From Capillidium heterosporum (Eukaryota > Entomophthoromycota > Entomophthoromycetes > Entomophthorales > Capillidiaceae): a stretch of DNA of 64,000 nt. A program made the translations under genes and the position numbers. The DNA is taken from assembly GCA_016630905.1 (NCBI GenBank), contig WBMQ01000004.1, forward strand, positions 1,488,001 to 1,552,000, given 5' to 3'. Shown in pieces: positions 21,438 through 32,920 of the stretch; position 1 is the first letter of the stretch, and every line of letters begins with the position of its first letter. The notes under the pieces are model-generated. The model was given only the letters and a program-made list of their open reading frames with translations, searched no databases and had not been told where the DNA came from.

Positions 21438-24400
21438 TACTTATCTCCATTGCGCTTTGAAACCTCAAGCTCTACATCAGAAATAGAAACTAAAGTTTCG
21501 ATCCGACAATTGTTATTTTAAGTGTTGTCTCAACCTATAAATACACCTTCAAGCTCCCATAAACCATCGTCTACACGCGATTCTATAAAAATATTTGGTA
21601 GTGTGTATCATTTTCCAATTCTAACTTTTATGGAGTAAGTGAAACGCTTAACATTTAAAAATTATATAGCCAAGCTCGTATAATTAATTTTATTCATACA
21701 CTTTAATATTTTAGCTATGCTCGATGATTTACCTATTAAGGTATCTATCGTCGAGTTGGGTTTGAATTGGAAGTATGGAGGGTGGTAGTCCGTGGAAGTT
21801 ACTTAATAAAATTATAACTGATGGATATAAACTTATTTGGCTAATGGGTTATATAATTTTATAGTACGGCAAAATTGGCTTGGTGGAGTTAAAAGTTGCG
21901 ACAAGTTAAAAAGTTTAATATAGGTTTTGAAGTTATAAAAAGTAATGTGTGAGTGGCTATATACTCAACTTTGGGTATACTCTGTCTATTGAAAACTTTA
22001 ATGTTTTAGATGAAGGTCTAGTTTTATCACTTGGCATGGGAGTCTAACTACTAATGTCGTTAGGTTCCAGTTGGTGGTGTAGCTATATTTTAGATTTCCA
22101 TAGTTTAACGCAATGGAATCAACTAGTTGTTTCCTATATTGATAGGATCAATGGGTAACAGGTAATCCCTGAATTTAAGTTAGTTATAGTATCCATCGGA
22201 TCGATGTCAAGTTTAGTACGAAGTGGAGCTAGAAGAAAACAGTACTATACCAAATGCAATGTAAAACTAAAAAATAGACAGTTAACTCTACAAATATTTT
22301 TAATTTAGATAATTAAAATATAGTAAAAAATGGTAAAGTTTATTAAATATATGCTTATATCGAAACTACATTAATCTTGAAATGTTAAAACTATAGTTAT
22401 TCATCCAAGTTTATATGGAAAATTTGTATATGCATATTTTTAAAAGTAAAATTTACAATCGTATACCTGATATATCCAATAGCAAAACTTTCCAACTCCA
22501 CAACCAGAAATTTACCTTACCATCCAATCTATACTTGATGCTAAAGGTCACTAGACATATGCAATATTAAAAATTGTGAAGGGTTATCAACAACCAGCAA
22601 CTCGAAATGGAGTCCATATACTCTAAACCCATCATCTTAGATTGTAGCCATAGTTTTAATATGTAGGATGAATTAATTTGACTATATGTTTATATTCAGA
22701 TGTTTAGAAGGGGCTTCCCTTTCGTAGGTAGCTTAATGTGTCTTCAAGCCCATCCAATTTATCACAGTATACTATCAATTTCCTGTAAACTCATCCATCT
22801 AGATTTCTAATCGATTTACTAGATTCGATATACACTATTCCATCACTAACCCAATAGGCAAACTCCACTCCAACATTATCCATTCATCTATAAAGCCCGA
22901 TGCCTCCACACAACTCTCTATTCTTTATCGTTGCGTACCATGCCAGTTACATCTAAGAGCAACGGATCTAGCCACCAACAAACCACTTGTACTGTCTTAA
23001 AGGCGCCACTCCATTTATATTTGTCGATCTAAATGGCGGATGTAAAAATCCGGAGCAATTTGTAGGGCGGGATACCAAGTTGAAAGCATTAGTTGCATCT
23101 ACATGAGCCAAGCTAGATAGTTTGTAGTTTATGCGAATAACTGCCAAATGTACTTGTTCCCGAATATGTTATAGAGGATTTCTCAACTCAAATCCTGATT
23201 GAACTATATTTTAGGGTTTGCACAAGTAAGGCAGTTCTAAGTTAGAAATGGTGATAAAGTAGGATGGTAGTAAAGTTTATATACTTTGAAGCGGCGTATT
23301 TATAATAAGCCTCAAGTGTAACTTAGATAGGTAGCTAATGTCATTAATCACTTCGGTATTGGGTAGGGGAACTGTGTGGACTAAGTTATGGTAGATAGAT
23401 GGAAGCTTTATTCAAAAAGTTGACCCCTTGAGCTTAAGTTGTTAGCAGTTGGAGTAGTAAGTGGGATAGTGAAGGATTTGTTATCGGCTGGGTTACGGGA
23501 ACTCATAAAGCTTTACTAAGGATTCACTAGATATATGAGATTCATTGCATCCTACCTTTGAAATTGATGGCTATTTTCGAGATTCTAGGTATACAAACCC
23601 TACATTACGCTTTAGCCTATATATTAGTACTAATCTATGACTCTTAAACTAATAAGGTAATGACTTTTTCAAATATAGATTTCTATAGTATGCCATCATC
23701 CAATCTATTGAAGTTTTCTTCTAACTCTTCAGTCGTGTGAGAATTCCTTTCTTTACTTCTTTAAGGCGGGTTGCTTTCCATAAATGTGGATTGCAAAGAG
23801 GATATTGCAGTAAAGTATACCACAGCTAAAGTATCTTCCAGTCCTTAGGAATTTCCAAATATATTTAGCTCTATCTAGTTATTTTGTCAACTACATTATT
23901 TGTCCGATGTATTTCGATATCAAACTACAGCTTCCAATATGTTGCTATCGTTTGAAACAAAGGTTCCCATAGCACTAACCTATTATTGACTTGGCTGTGA
24001 TAAGGACACTTTCAAAGTTTAAGGTAGTTGGAAATGTTTTCTATCACTATATTTTGAAAAGCTTTATTTTATATATATTAGAAACCCCACCTAAAACATC
24101 AATTTCAATTGTAGTATAATCTTTATAGCCAATTTGGCTTGAAATTGGTATCAGTTTAATGTCGTACAAAGCCGTTAAACTCCAATTAACTATACCCATA
24201 TGTCCTATTATGACTCATATGTGTCTTACAGCAGAGTTAAATTGACAAGGTGATAAATTTAAAGTATACAGTGTAGCCCTGTTTCTTGACTAACCAACTT
24301 TATTATATTAAAATCGTTCCAAGGAGAGTAGTAACAGGAGCTTGTAAACATTGAGCTAAAGCATACGACATAGGTGTACTTTACCACCTAGGGTTATATC

Positions 24401-26282
24401 GGAGAGGGTGTGTTCGACAATGTTGGTAATAAGATCTTTATATCAGTTATATTTTAAAGCAATGTAAACGCATGCTAAAGGTATAAACATAAACATAAAG
24501 CTGATGGTTCTGTCATGAGAATATAAGCTTCGCTAAAGCTCAAAATCTTATTGATCTCACTCCTACCCCATTTAACTTTAAAAGTCTTCTCGATTACTAC
24601 TATCGATCTATAAATTCTTTTACAAGTAATTGCAACTTTATCTACTTGATGTTACTCTGCCTTTTAGGGTTCGCAACCTAGTGCAGTTCCGGTTAATTCC
24701 CGCCCTATAATACTATCAATTTTTTCAATATATTGCTATTCTTCTAGGAATCTTTCACTGATCTTGTGACCATGTTCCTGTATATATTACCCGTCTCTAT
24801 TACCTACTATTAGCGAGCTCGTTGATACATCCTAATAAATGCCTGAATCTAGGCCTCTTACAAGCGTTTGGCCAAGCCGAATGTTGGAATGTATATTATA
24901 AATGAAGTTTTAGCAGTTTTCTACTATCTACATTGGTTCGCAAATATCTGAATGTGTATGAAATAGTTGATTAAAATCAAATGGCTAAAAGATCACCTTT
25001 AGACTTGACGAAGCCTTTATAACAAATATATCAAGACTAGTAATAAGGTTTGAGTTACGAATCTCAAATGAAATTGACTGTACTGTGGCTTGTTGTCGGA
25101 ATATAAGTTGAACATCCTTGAGGGATATGGAAATAGCTATACTACAGTAGTGGCTTTTATCCCGTCCTTTAAATAATTTAGGCATCTTTAGTTGAATAGT
25201 TTAAATTGTCATTTTCTTGGAATCGCTGTTAATTCTTATTAAATGTTCTACTGGCTTGCCAAAGCCAAATTTATCGAGGGAAAGTCGGTCTGATGACCTG
25301 GGCTACTCTATACTAAAGTACTATTGGCTAAAGCTCCGAACAACATCACCCCAAGCCTATTTTAAGCAATTTTTGCTCAAGTTAGGACTCTTAGCCATTC
25401 CCTTTATAAGTATATTACGCCTTTTACATACAAGCTGCAAGACTGTATCTAGGTTTGTCGGATGTCAAAAATCAACTTTTTTGTCAATGAATAAACTAAA
25501 GTGATGTCATAGAACTGAAGTTTATAAGATGGAGCTAAAAGCTTAAACATATTCCCATGCTTCGATTTGGAGATTGTTCTTGTCTCTACTTTATCTAACT
25601 TAGTCTTACTACCTCTTCACCTTCCTTAAACTGCTACCCTTATTCAACTACGATCCTTTTTCCAGCTACCAAATCGTCAGTTCCGCTGTACAATTCCGTT
25701 GAATTTATATTGCAATTTCATTTAAATTTGAAACCTACAACTCCCAGTTCCAACACTTCCTACAGTGCTCGTGATTCAGTTTCAATTTGATAATTACTTT
25801 AAGTCCTGGCCGGTAGGAACATATTAATATTAGTCAAAGGTACGTCGCTGGTGCAGGGCATATTGGTTCTACATTCAACGCCTCCCCTCACTTCTTCATA
25901 AACAAATATAGCTCCTAACACTCAGATACAAAGGGCTTCTATAGAACCTACCTGTCTTAAATACCTGAAGGGATTTCATCGAGCGACCAGGTACTCTGAC
26001 CTGCAACACTATAAATAGTAGCATAGTCATTTACGTTCACACTAACAGCGAGGTTGGCAAAATCAACATCTACTACTCTCAGCCTTTCCAAATTAAGCCA
26101 TTCTCTTTGAATAGGAGAAATTTCAAGAATCACACCTGAATTCCAGCTTTTCTACTTTTTAGTGAATTACTTTGAAAAATAATCTTTTCACACTAACTAA
26201 TCCTGTTTTATCACCAACTCAAGAAGCTTTAAATAGTGGATGGAAGCCACTTTACCTTGGAACTATTAATTTCACTTGCAAT

Positions 26283-27425
26283 ATGAACTTTAACACACCG
26301 TCCGCCTTCTACAACGAGATCGAGCTGGAGCCTTTGAACCCCTTCAAAAAGGATTGTACTGGCAGGGGGAGCCAGGGCGACAACTACAAACTCAACCAAG
26401 TCAGGTCGGAGGACAGGCTATCCAACAAGGATCTGGTGTACAACTACCAGTACAACCACAATGCCTCCAACTCGTTACCCTACGATTACATGACAACCGA
26501 TAGTCGCTATAACCCTCAGTACTTCAATCCTGCCATCATGAGCTCCAATCCACACCCCTACATGAACAACGTGTCGAACCAGATAAGTGGCTACGATTCG
26601 ACCAGGTACGGGTACAGCGACCATAACCAATACACCGACGTCAACTCCGACATGCTATTTAACCAGAGGGTCAGCGGTATACCGATGCCAAATCTGGATT
26701 CGATGAGCTACCACCCCAATGACTTTGACTCGCAGATTGACTACCCCACCGCCCATTTCATACCTTCTACCAGCCAGATGACCTACCCACTCCACACAGA
26801 ACCGGTCCTCAACTTCCCGCACCGTGCTACGCCACCCCCCATCACTTTAAATAATCCCACTTTCAAGACCAGCAGCGGCGAGCACATCGATATTGACTCC
26901 ATCCACCACAGGTTTACACCGCCCCAAAGCTACCACCCCGAACTAAATCCACAAAATCGTAAACCTGTATACCCGTTACCCAACAAGCAACTCACCTCGC
27001 GAAGTTTTCCTCCCCTCAACAATAACCCCACCAGCTCATCAATAATGCACCGACATCCTACTACTATGCCAAATACCGAACCCATGGGCCCCAGCTTTAA
27101 CTCGACGATGGACTTTTTGACCAAAAACCCCCAGTACCTTAGTACTCTGGCTGTCAAGAACTACAAGCGGGAGGCCGGTGAAAACAAAGTTAGCCGCGCC
27201 ATAGCGGCCCAAATCTTCCAAAAGGACGACACTACCGAAAGGTTCCCCTGTAGGCTGTGCGGCCAAAGTTTCAAGCGCATAAACAGCTTGAAGCGGCACT
27301 TGATGGTCCACTTGGAGATCAAGCCTTACAAGTGCGAGACTTGTGGCAAGGGATTCTGCCGTATCGACGTCTATAAGCGTCACGCCTCTAGAGGCAAATG
27401 TAAAAATGAAAATACCAACACTTAA
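26283..27425 (+). CDS. C2H2 zinc-finger transcription factor
   Basis: Intronless, 380 residues from the first ATG (26283); the frame is open upstream to about 26172 but has no earlier ATG. The first 300 residues are a disordered Asn/Ser/Pro/Tyr-rich region typical of fungal regulators. The C-terminus has two fingers: CRLCGQSFKRINSLKRHLMVH (C2H2, residues about 323-343) and CETCGKGFCRIDVYKRH followed by a distal Cys (C2HC form, about 351-373), joined by a LEIKPYK linker. It should bind DNA in the nucleus. The gene is clearly GC-richer than its flanks and sits alone in 10 kb. The target and process are unknown; developmental or environmental regulators in fungi often have such long upstream regions. 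Confidence 0.85.
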   Translation: MNFNTPSAFYNEIELEPLNPFKKDCTGRGSQGDNYKLNQVRSEDRLSNKDLVYNYQYNHNASNSLPYDYMTTDSRYNPQYFNPAIMSSNPHPYMNNVSNQISGYDSTRYGYSDHNQYTDVNSDMLFNQRVSGIPMPNLDSMSYHPNDFDSQIDYPTAHFIPSTSQMTYPLHTEPVLNFPHRATPPPITLNNPTFKTSSGEHIDIDSIHHRFTPPQSYHPELNPQNRKPVYPLPNKQLTSRSFPPLNNNPTSSSIMHRHPTTMPNTEPMGPSFNSTMDFLTKNPQYLSTLAVKNYKREAGENKVSRAIAAQIFQKDDTTERFPCRLCGQSFKRINSLKRHLMVHLEIKPYKCETCGKGFCRIDVYKRHASRGKCKNENTNT

Positions 27426-29950
27426 GTTTAAAAAGTAAAATTACTAATTCATTTTTCTAATCCTATGCATATCCTACATGTCCACCTTTTAAAAATGCTT
27501 GTCAGTTTATTGTAGATAGTTTTCAAGCTTCTTTAGTTCGAGACGTCTATCACTTATTCTAAAATCTTTAGTTGCTTTAATTGCATTTCCATCTTATATT
27601 AAAGTAAAACTCAATAAGCTTAAATTTATTCTCGAACCTACTTTATCCCATTCCGAATCGCTGTCAAAGTTTAAACAACCTCCGATAACTGGTTGAAGGT
27701 TCCATGAAGCTCATCCCTTTTTACTAGATATTTGTTAGCTGGAAAGCACTACACAGTTGGCTGTTATTTAAACCTATATAACAAAACCATATCTACTTTA
27801 TTATATACCCACATACTCTATTAAAATCCATCCAATCGTAAGTAGGTTCTAATAAAATATTGTAAAGTGAAAGTAGTTCGGAATAATCTAACCATTTTAG
27901 GAGCTTAATTTCTAGGCTGAAGTGAAACTTTATAAATTGAAGTAGAAGGGGTATCATTAAAGTTGTAAGTTCAAATTTTGTAAAGAAGCTCTAGTTAAAG
28001 AATATCGACAGTGGTAATCAAAGATGCTATCATAGCTCCTATTACAAATTGAAGGTTTGGAGGTATTTATATATATATTTGTAACTAGAACTACAATAAA
28101 AACTACTATTGAAACTCAAACAGCTTGACATGAAGGATTGATGATTTTGGAAAAGTAAACTTAGCAAAAGCAATAAGAACATCTCTCCTCTAACCTTTAG
28201 GTCACAAAGCCATAGAAGGAGTATTTTCAAAACTATAAATAGATAGGCTTGAAATTGGAAAATCAAATATAGATTCTAGTTTCCCATATTAATATAAACT
28301 CAAAAATTCACTTACTGTAGAACTGTAATAGGAATTCTTGGCTTGTCCAAGACAGGCTACCAATCGTATCCACTACTAATTACTTTATTAATAATATTGC
28401 ATATAAGTTTTAGATTTGGTTACTATTATCTATATAGAAAAAACCTATTGCCACTAACGTAGTTTCCCTTAGATCTTCGATAGAAAACATGAGCTACCAG
28501 TCTAAAGTTAGAAAAGATAGTCAAGTAACCAAAGCAAGTTTAGAATTAATCTTCCCAATCACCTGATCCGATACTCAATATGGATATTTGATCTGATACA
28601 TTACTATAAACTATTAGAAGCCGAACCTACAGTAACTTGCAAAACATCCTTTTCAAATATATAGTAAACTGGCAAAGGCATGTGCCTTCTACTTTGGTAG
28701 TTGTCAATACCCATAGGATCTAATGTAGCCAACTATTTTACCTCCACCCCAACTGAATTAATCAATTCAAGCACATGCTGTATAAATGCTAAAGATCGGT
28801 ATATCTAGGAAAGTTACAAGATAATGCCTATATAGTTTCAACTAGAGAAGGCTTAGCTAATGTAGTATTGCTTTTACTCTGGCTAAGTGATGCCTTAGGG
28901 CTTCTAGGATGTATTAGATGTAATAACCATAGTGGGCTGTTGTATATTGATGCTAATCTGACTTCAATAAAAATATCTGATAGACTCCTACCAGAACACC
29001 GTTGTACAAAAACTGTATAGTTGATGTTAGGTCAAAGTGATCAATTCTAAATAAAAGAGTTTCTTATAAAGATGATATGTACAATCAAATCCAGAAAGAC
29101 TGTTGGCGGAAACTTTTATAGGTTTACATATGAAGTTGATGGCTTCGATAGTAACTATACGCTTCAAATAGTACTTATAATATGTAAAGTAGCATATGTA
29201 CATGGTATCAGAATAAGCCCACAACATTTATATATACTTATCAGTTAAAATGGGTTAAGCTGATAAATTCGAGCAATAAGGTCATTTTCATATGCTTTTA
29301 CCGGAATTTTGACTAGTCTATACAGTTTATTACTTTTACGAATAAATTTATATGTAGTATAGTATACTGTGGTCCCCTTATCCTATATATATAATATTTT
29401 AGTTGGATTTTTTGAATGAAAATTGAAGTGTATACTTGATGTTACAACTGCCAATTTCTTGAGAATCTATAAAATAATTTGCTGCTCAAACTTTTTGGGT
29501 TCAATTGTATAATGCTACTGAATGAAACTTATACTGCATTTACTTAGCCTATAAAGTTGTGCCAGTTTATTTTAGTAGTTGATTCGATCTTTTGTAAAGA
29601 TACCTTTGACCGCTTGTATAAGTTCCTAAAGGTTCACTATTGCACATACCTAGCATATATATTTCTCTAAAAGTCATTTCAGAAATTAAAAAATACTTTT
29701 ATATTAAATTTCGGTACAAAGGTATCCGATTCCTACTAATCTACATTACAAAACTATGTTCCATTTTCACTCCAAAGTTTCGAATTTGTATTGGTAAAGA
29801 GCAAATGACATTATACGTCATAGCCAAAACCTCAATTCCAAGACTTTAAAACGCAACTGGTAACCGAAAATCACAGCTGTTAGAGCTAAAAGAAGTGCAT
29901 ATAAATATATTAAAGGTTTGTTGGGTAAGCAAAAGATAATTCAAAATAAA
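27426..29950. other. 2.5-kb gene-free region downstream of the C2H2 gene
   Basis: AT-rich DNA with only short chance frames (28042-28266, 29027-29227, 29640-29849), none with a recognisable motif. The last 60 bases hold the promoter of the HSDL2-like gene. Confidence 0.55.
29900..29907 (+). promoter_or_regulatory. TATA box of the HSDL2-like gene
   Basis: TATAAATA lies about 50 bases before the start ATG at 29951, within GCATATAAATATA. Confidence 0.5.
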
Positions 29951-31148
29951 ATGAGTTTCGAAGGAAAGACTGTACTTATCACTGGAGCATCAAGGTAATT
30001 ATTATATAATACTATAAAGTTATTCAACGTAAATGTAAATAGAGGTATTGGTTTAGCGGTAGCCAAGAAGCTGGGGAGCTTGAAGGCCAACGTAGCATTA
30101 CTTGCCAAGACAGTTACCCCACACCCAACTGTAACAATACCATAGCTATTAAATAAATAGTAATTTTTTACCTCTCAAATAGTTACCAGGAACTATATTT
30201 ACGGCAGCTCAGGAAGTCGAACAGTTGGGTGGCAAAGTTTTACCCGTTGAATGTGACATTCGATTTGAAGATCAGGTGAAGGCTGCTATTGAAAAAGTGG
30301 TTGCCAAGTTCGGTGGCATTGATATTATCATCAATAATGGTAGTTTTTTAAAATGTGCAAATAATAACCGCTATTTTTAGCTTCAGCTATCAGTTTAACG
30401 GATACTACAACTACTACCTTAAAGAAGTTTGACCTGATGCACCAAGTCAACACGAGAGGTACTTGGCTGGTATCCAAAGTTGCTTTACCTTATCTAAAGA
30501 AGAGTAAAAGTGGCCAGATTTTAAATATGGCTCCACCGTTGGCTATGGAACCCAAATGGTTTAAGCATACGGTCGCCTATACTATGGCAAAGTAAGTGGT
30601 AGTTTTTCAAGGCTTTGGTTTTAAAATAATGTAGATACGGTATGTCGATGTGTGTCTTGGGTATGAGCGAAGAGTTTAAGAAGGATGGCATCAAGGTCAA
30701 CGCTCTGTGGCCTTTTACTATTGTAATGACCGATGCCTTGAAGATGATTGGTAAGTTTTTAGTATATGTAGCCCACTTTAACATGACTATAATTAGAAGG
30801 TGCAAATGATCCAGCTAAAGCACGGTAACTACAGCTATGTAATTCAATCTACTAAATGATGGGCTTTTGTATAGTAAACCTGAAGTTATGGCCGATGCAG
30901 CAGCCATCATTCTATCTTCTACCGATCCTACCTTGACGTAAGTTTATACCTATATAAATGATATTCACCTTGCTACGAAACGTAGTGGCAAGTTTTTGGT
31001 CGATGAAATTGTACTACGCGAGAATGGAGTTACCGACATGAAGCAGTATGACCTAGTTGATGGGGACCACCCTAAGGATGAGGATGGCTTCTTGACGGAA
31101 GAGATCCGTAACCGAGTCTTCAGTTTACGCAAGCAATCCAAGCTTTAA
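29951..31148 (+). CDS. HSDL2: HSDL2-like short-chain dehydrogenase, predicted peroxisomal
   Basis: About seven exons; exon 1 is 29951-29994, exon 2 starts at 30043. The Rossmann motif is TGASRGIG, followed by the HSDL2 signature AKTVTPHPTLPGTIFTAAQ, then CDIRFEDQV, IDIIINNASAISLT and the active-site AYTMAKYGMSMCVLGMSEEF. The protein ends QSKL, a canonical type 1 peroxisomal targeting signal. HSDL2 proteins are NAD(P)-dependent enzymes of lipid metabolism whose substrate is not firmly known; animal forms add an SCP2 domain that is absent here. The conserved NISPP stretch reads NMAPP, so a Ser of the usual active-site loop is Ala, while Tyr and Lys are kept. Confidence 0.88.
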
Positions 31149-31204
31149 ATTTTAATAAAAGCCATGTTTAAAGTTTCCCAAATTTATTGTATACAACTTT
31201 CTAT

Positions 31205-32301
31205 CTAAGCCAAGAACCCTAGCATCTCCTTATCCTTGGAAATTGTACTTTTGATCCTTAGGACCGCCTCATCCAAGTTCTGTAGAGCTTGCTTACCTAA
31301 TCTCTTGGCCACCTAAAATAATTGTCGATGAATTAGCTGGGAAAGTTTTAAACTATATAGTTACTTTGATCATGTCGAGCAACATAGTAGGATCGATAGC
31401 TCCATCGACCGATTTGAAACTGGAAATGAGTTCACCTTCCCTATCGATACTGAAGTGTACGGTAACTTCGGCGCAAGCTTCTTCGAGGTCAGAACAATCT
31501 ACTATGAACTTATCGCCTATCTAAAAATACATTTAAATATAAAATTACTAGAAAAAGTGTTATTACCTTGGTCAATGAAATAACAATAGGTAGATTTTCC
31601 CAGTTAGGTAATGGCTGGAACAAACTTGGGTCATCGGAAACTTCATAAGCTTTTTGGTATCCTTCACCTACATCTTCCACCTTTACATAAGGCAACAAAG
31701 TGTCACTTAAAGCACTTCGTATGCCATAGCTGATGGTATCCAACAAATTACCTCCTATACCTAACACCTTTATATGAGCTATTAGTATAAATAAATTTCA
31801 ATTTCACTTACCAAGACATCAATGTAGACTACCCACCTAGCACTTCCTTCAACAATACACAGTTTCTTTAGCATTTTGTTTAAACTATCGTTAAAAAGTA
31901 AAACGTTCAAGGCACTCTTTAAATACTGAGTAAAGTAGTCCAACTGCTTCTTGTCTAACTTTTGGCTGGAACTTGAGGAACTAAATTATATAAAATGAAT
32001 ATTCTAAACAATAAAATAAAATATACCATTCCACCTCCACTTCCACTTTGCCCATATCTTTATTTGTATCAGTTACAACTATAGGCTCTACCTCTAATTT
32101 GATACCAACTACCACATCCGTCTTATCGGCCAACCGAACTCTTGAAGAACCGGAGCACTGCTTCAAGTTGGAAAGTTCCAAGTAGTTGGGTAGACTGTCT
32201 AAAAGATCTCTACCATCTATACGTTGGCTGGAACCTATAGCATCGACTATGTACTTTTTCTCGGCGTTGGATAGCTTGAGTAGTTGCTTGTTGATTTGCA
32301 T
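31205..32301 (-). CDS. RRP42: Exosome RNase PH-like subunit Rrp42 (EXOSC7)
   Basis: About five exons, start ATG 32301 (MQINKQLLKLSNAEKKYI). It carries RNase PH-fold blocks: QRIDGRDLLDSLP, NLKQCSGSSRVRLADKTDVVVGIKLEV, LCIVEGSARWVVYIDVLVL, GIGGNLLDTISYGIRSALSDT and, at the C-terminus, DREGELISSFKSVDGAIDP. These match the Rrp42-type ring subunit of the RNA exosome, which is catalytically inactive and shapes the channel through which RNA is fed to Rrp44/Dis3. It shares a divergent promoter with SEC24. Rrp45 is the alternative, but the N-terminal motif favours Rrp42. Confidence 0.85.
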
Positions 32302-32920
32302 TTGAGTTGAGTTCTTTTGAAAAAAGTTTTAAAAGACGATGACTGTACTTTTAGTTTAAAATTTGGTTTAGAGATTAGTAAAACTTAATAGCATGAAAAT
32401 ATAATTAATAGTAGCATTATTATAAAATTTAGTAGTACACTTTTAAGCTAATAAAATTCAAGTATTACTTGGAAAAGGTAGAAGATATCAAAGAGATGTT
32501 ATTAGATCTAAAATATATTAAAGGAATAGTAGTAGATTAATACCATATATTAACTCTAATATAGGCATACTTAGAGCTAGGTTTATAACGTCAGATGGGA
32601 AATAAACAGTATTTCGTAACCTTTATTGAGTATACATATATATGAAGAATATAAAAGCTATTTTATAAGAAACCAAAGTAAGCAGGTAAATCTATCTGAG
32701 ATATTCAATCGACACCTATAGGCTTTATTACCTTGATTCCAAACCACTGCATATAAATTTGCATCCATTGCAACATCAAGGTAGACAACTGTACCAAAAC
32801 CCAATTCACTTTCCCAGCAAATTCCCATTACTGAATATACTATTCTAAATAAGAAACCAATGCCATCAATTTTAAATAACATGACGTTTGAGTAAAAGCT
32901 CAAGTTTCGTCAACCACAAG
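32302..32920. other. Divergent promoter region RRP42 / SEC24
   Basis: About 620 AT-rich bases. The minus-strand 81-codon frame at 32658-32903 is not supported by any motif. Confidence 0.5.

Larger units (their letters stand above)
19873..26282. other. 6.4-kb gene desert upstream of the C2H2 transcription factor
   Basis: No frame here shows coding character: the longest are under 100 codons and read as chance (24985-25185 on minus, 25217-25504 on plus). The DNA is AT-rich with many TATA/CTATAG words, short inverted repeats (20605-20660, 21422-21437), and pyrimidine-rich stretches nearer the gene (about 25570-25770). It is several times longer than any other spacer here. It may be a large cis-regulatory region, contain non-coding transcripts, or be decayed repeats; sequence alone does not decide. 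Confidence 0.6.

Noticed and set aside
24985-25504. Two ORFs of 66 and 95 codons in the desert
   Set aside because: No motif, non-ATG start for the larger one, composition like the surrounding DNA.
26172-26282. N-terminal extension of the zinc-finger protein
   Set aside because: Open frame but it would need a TTG start; first ATG is at 26283.
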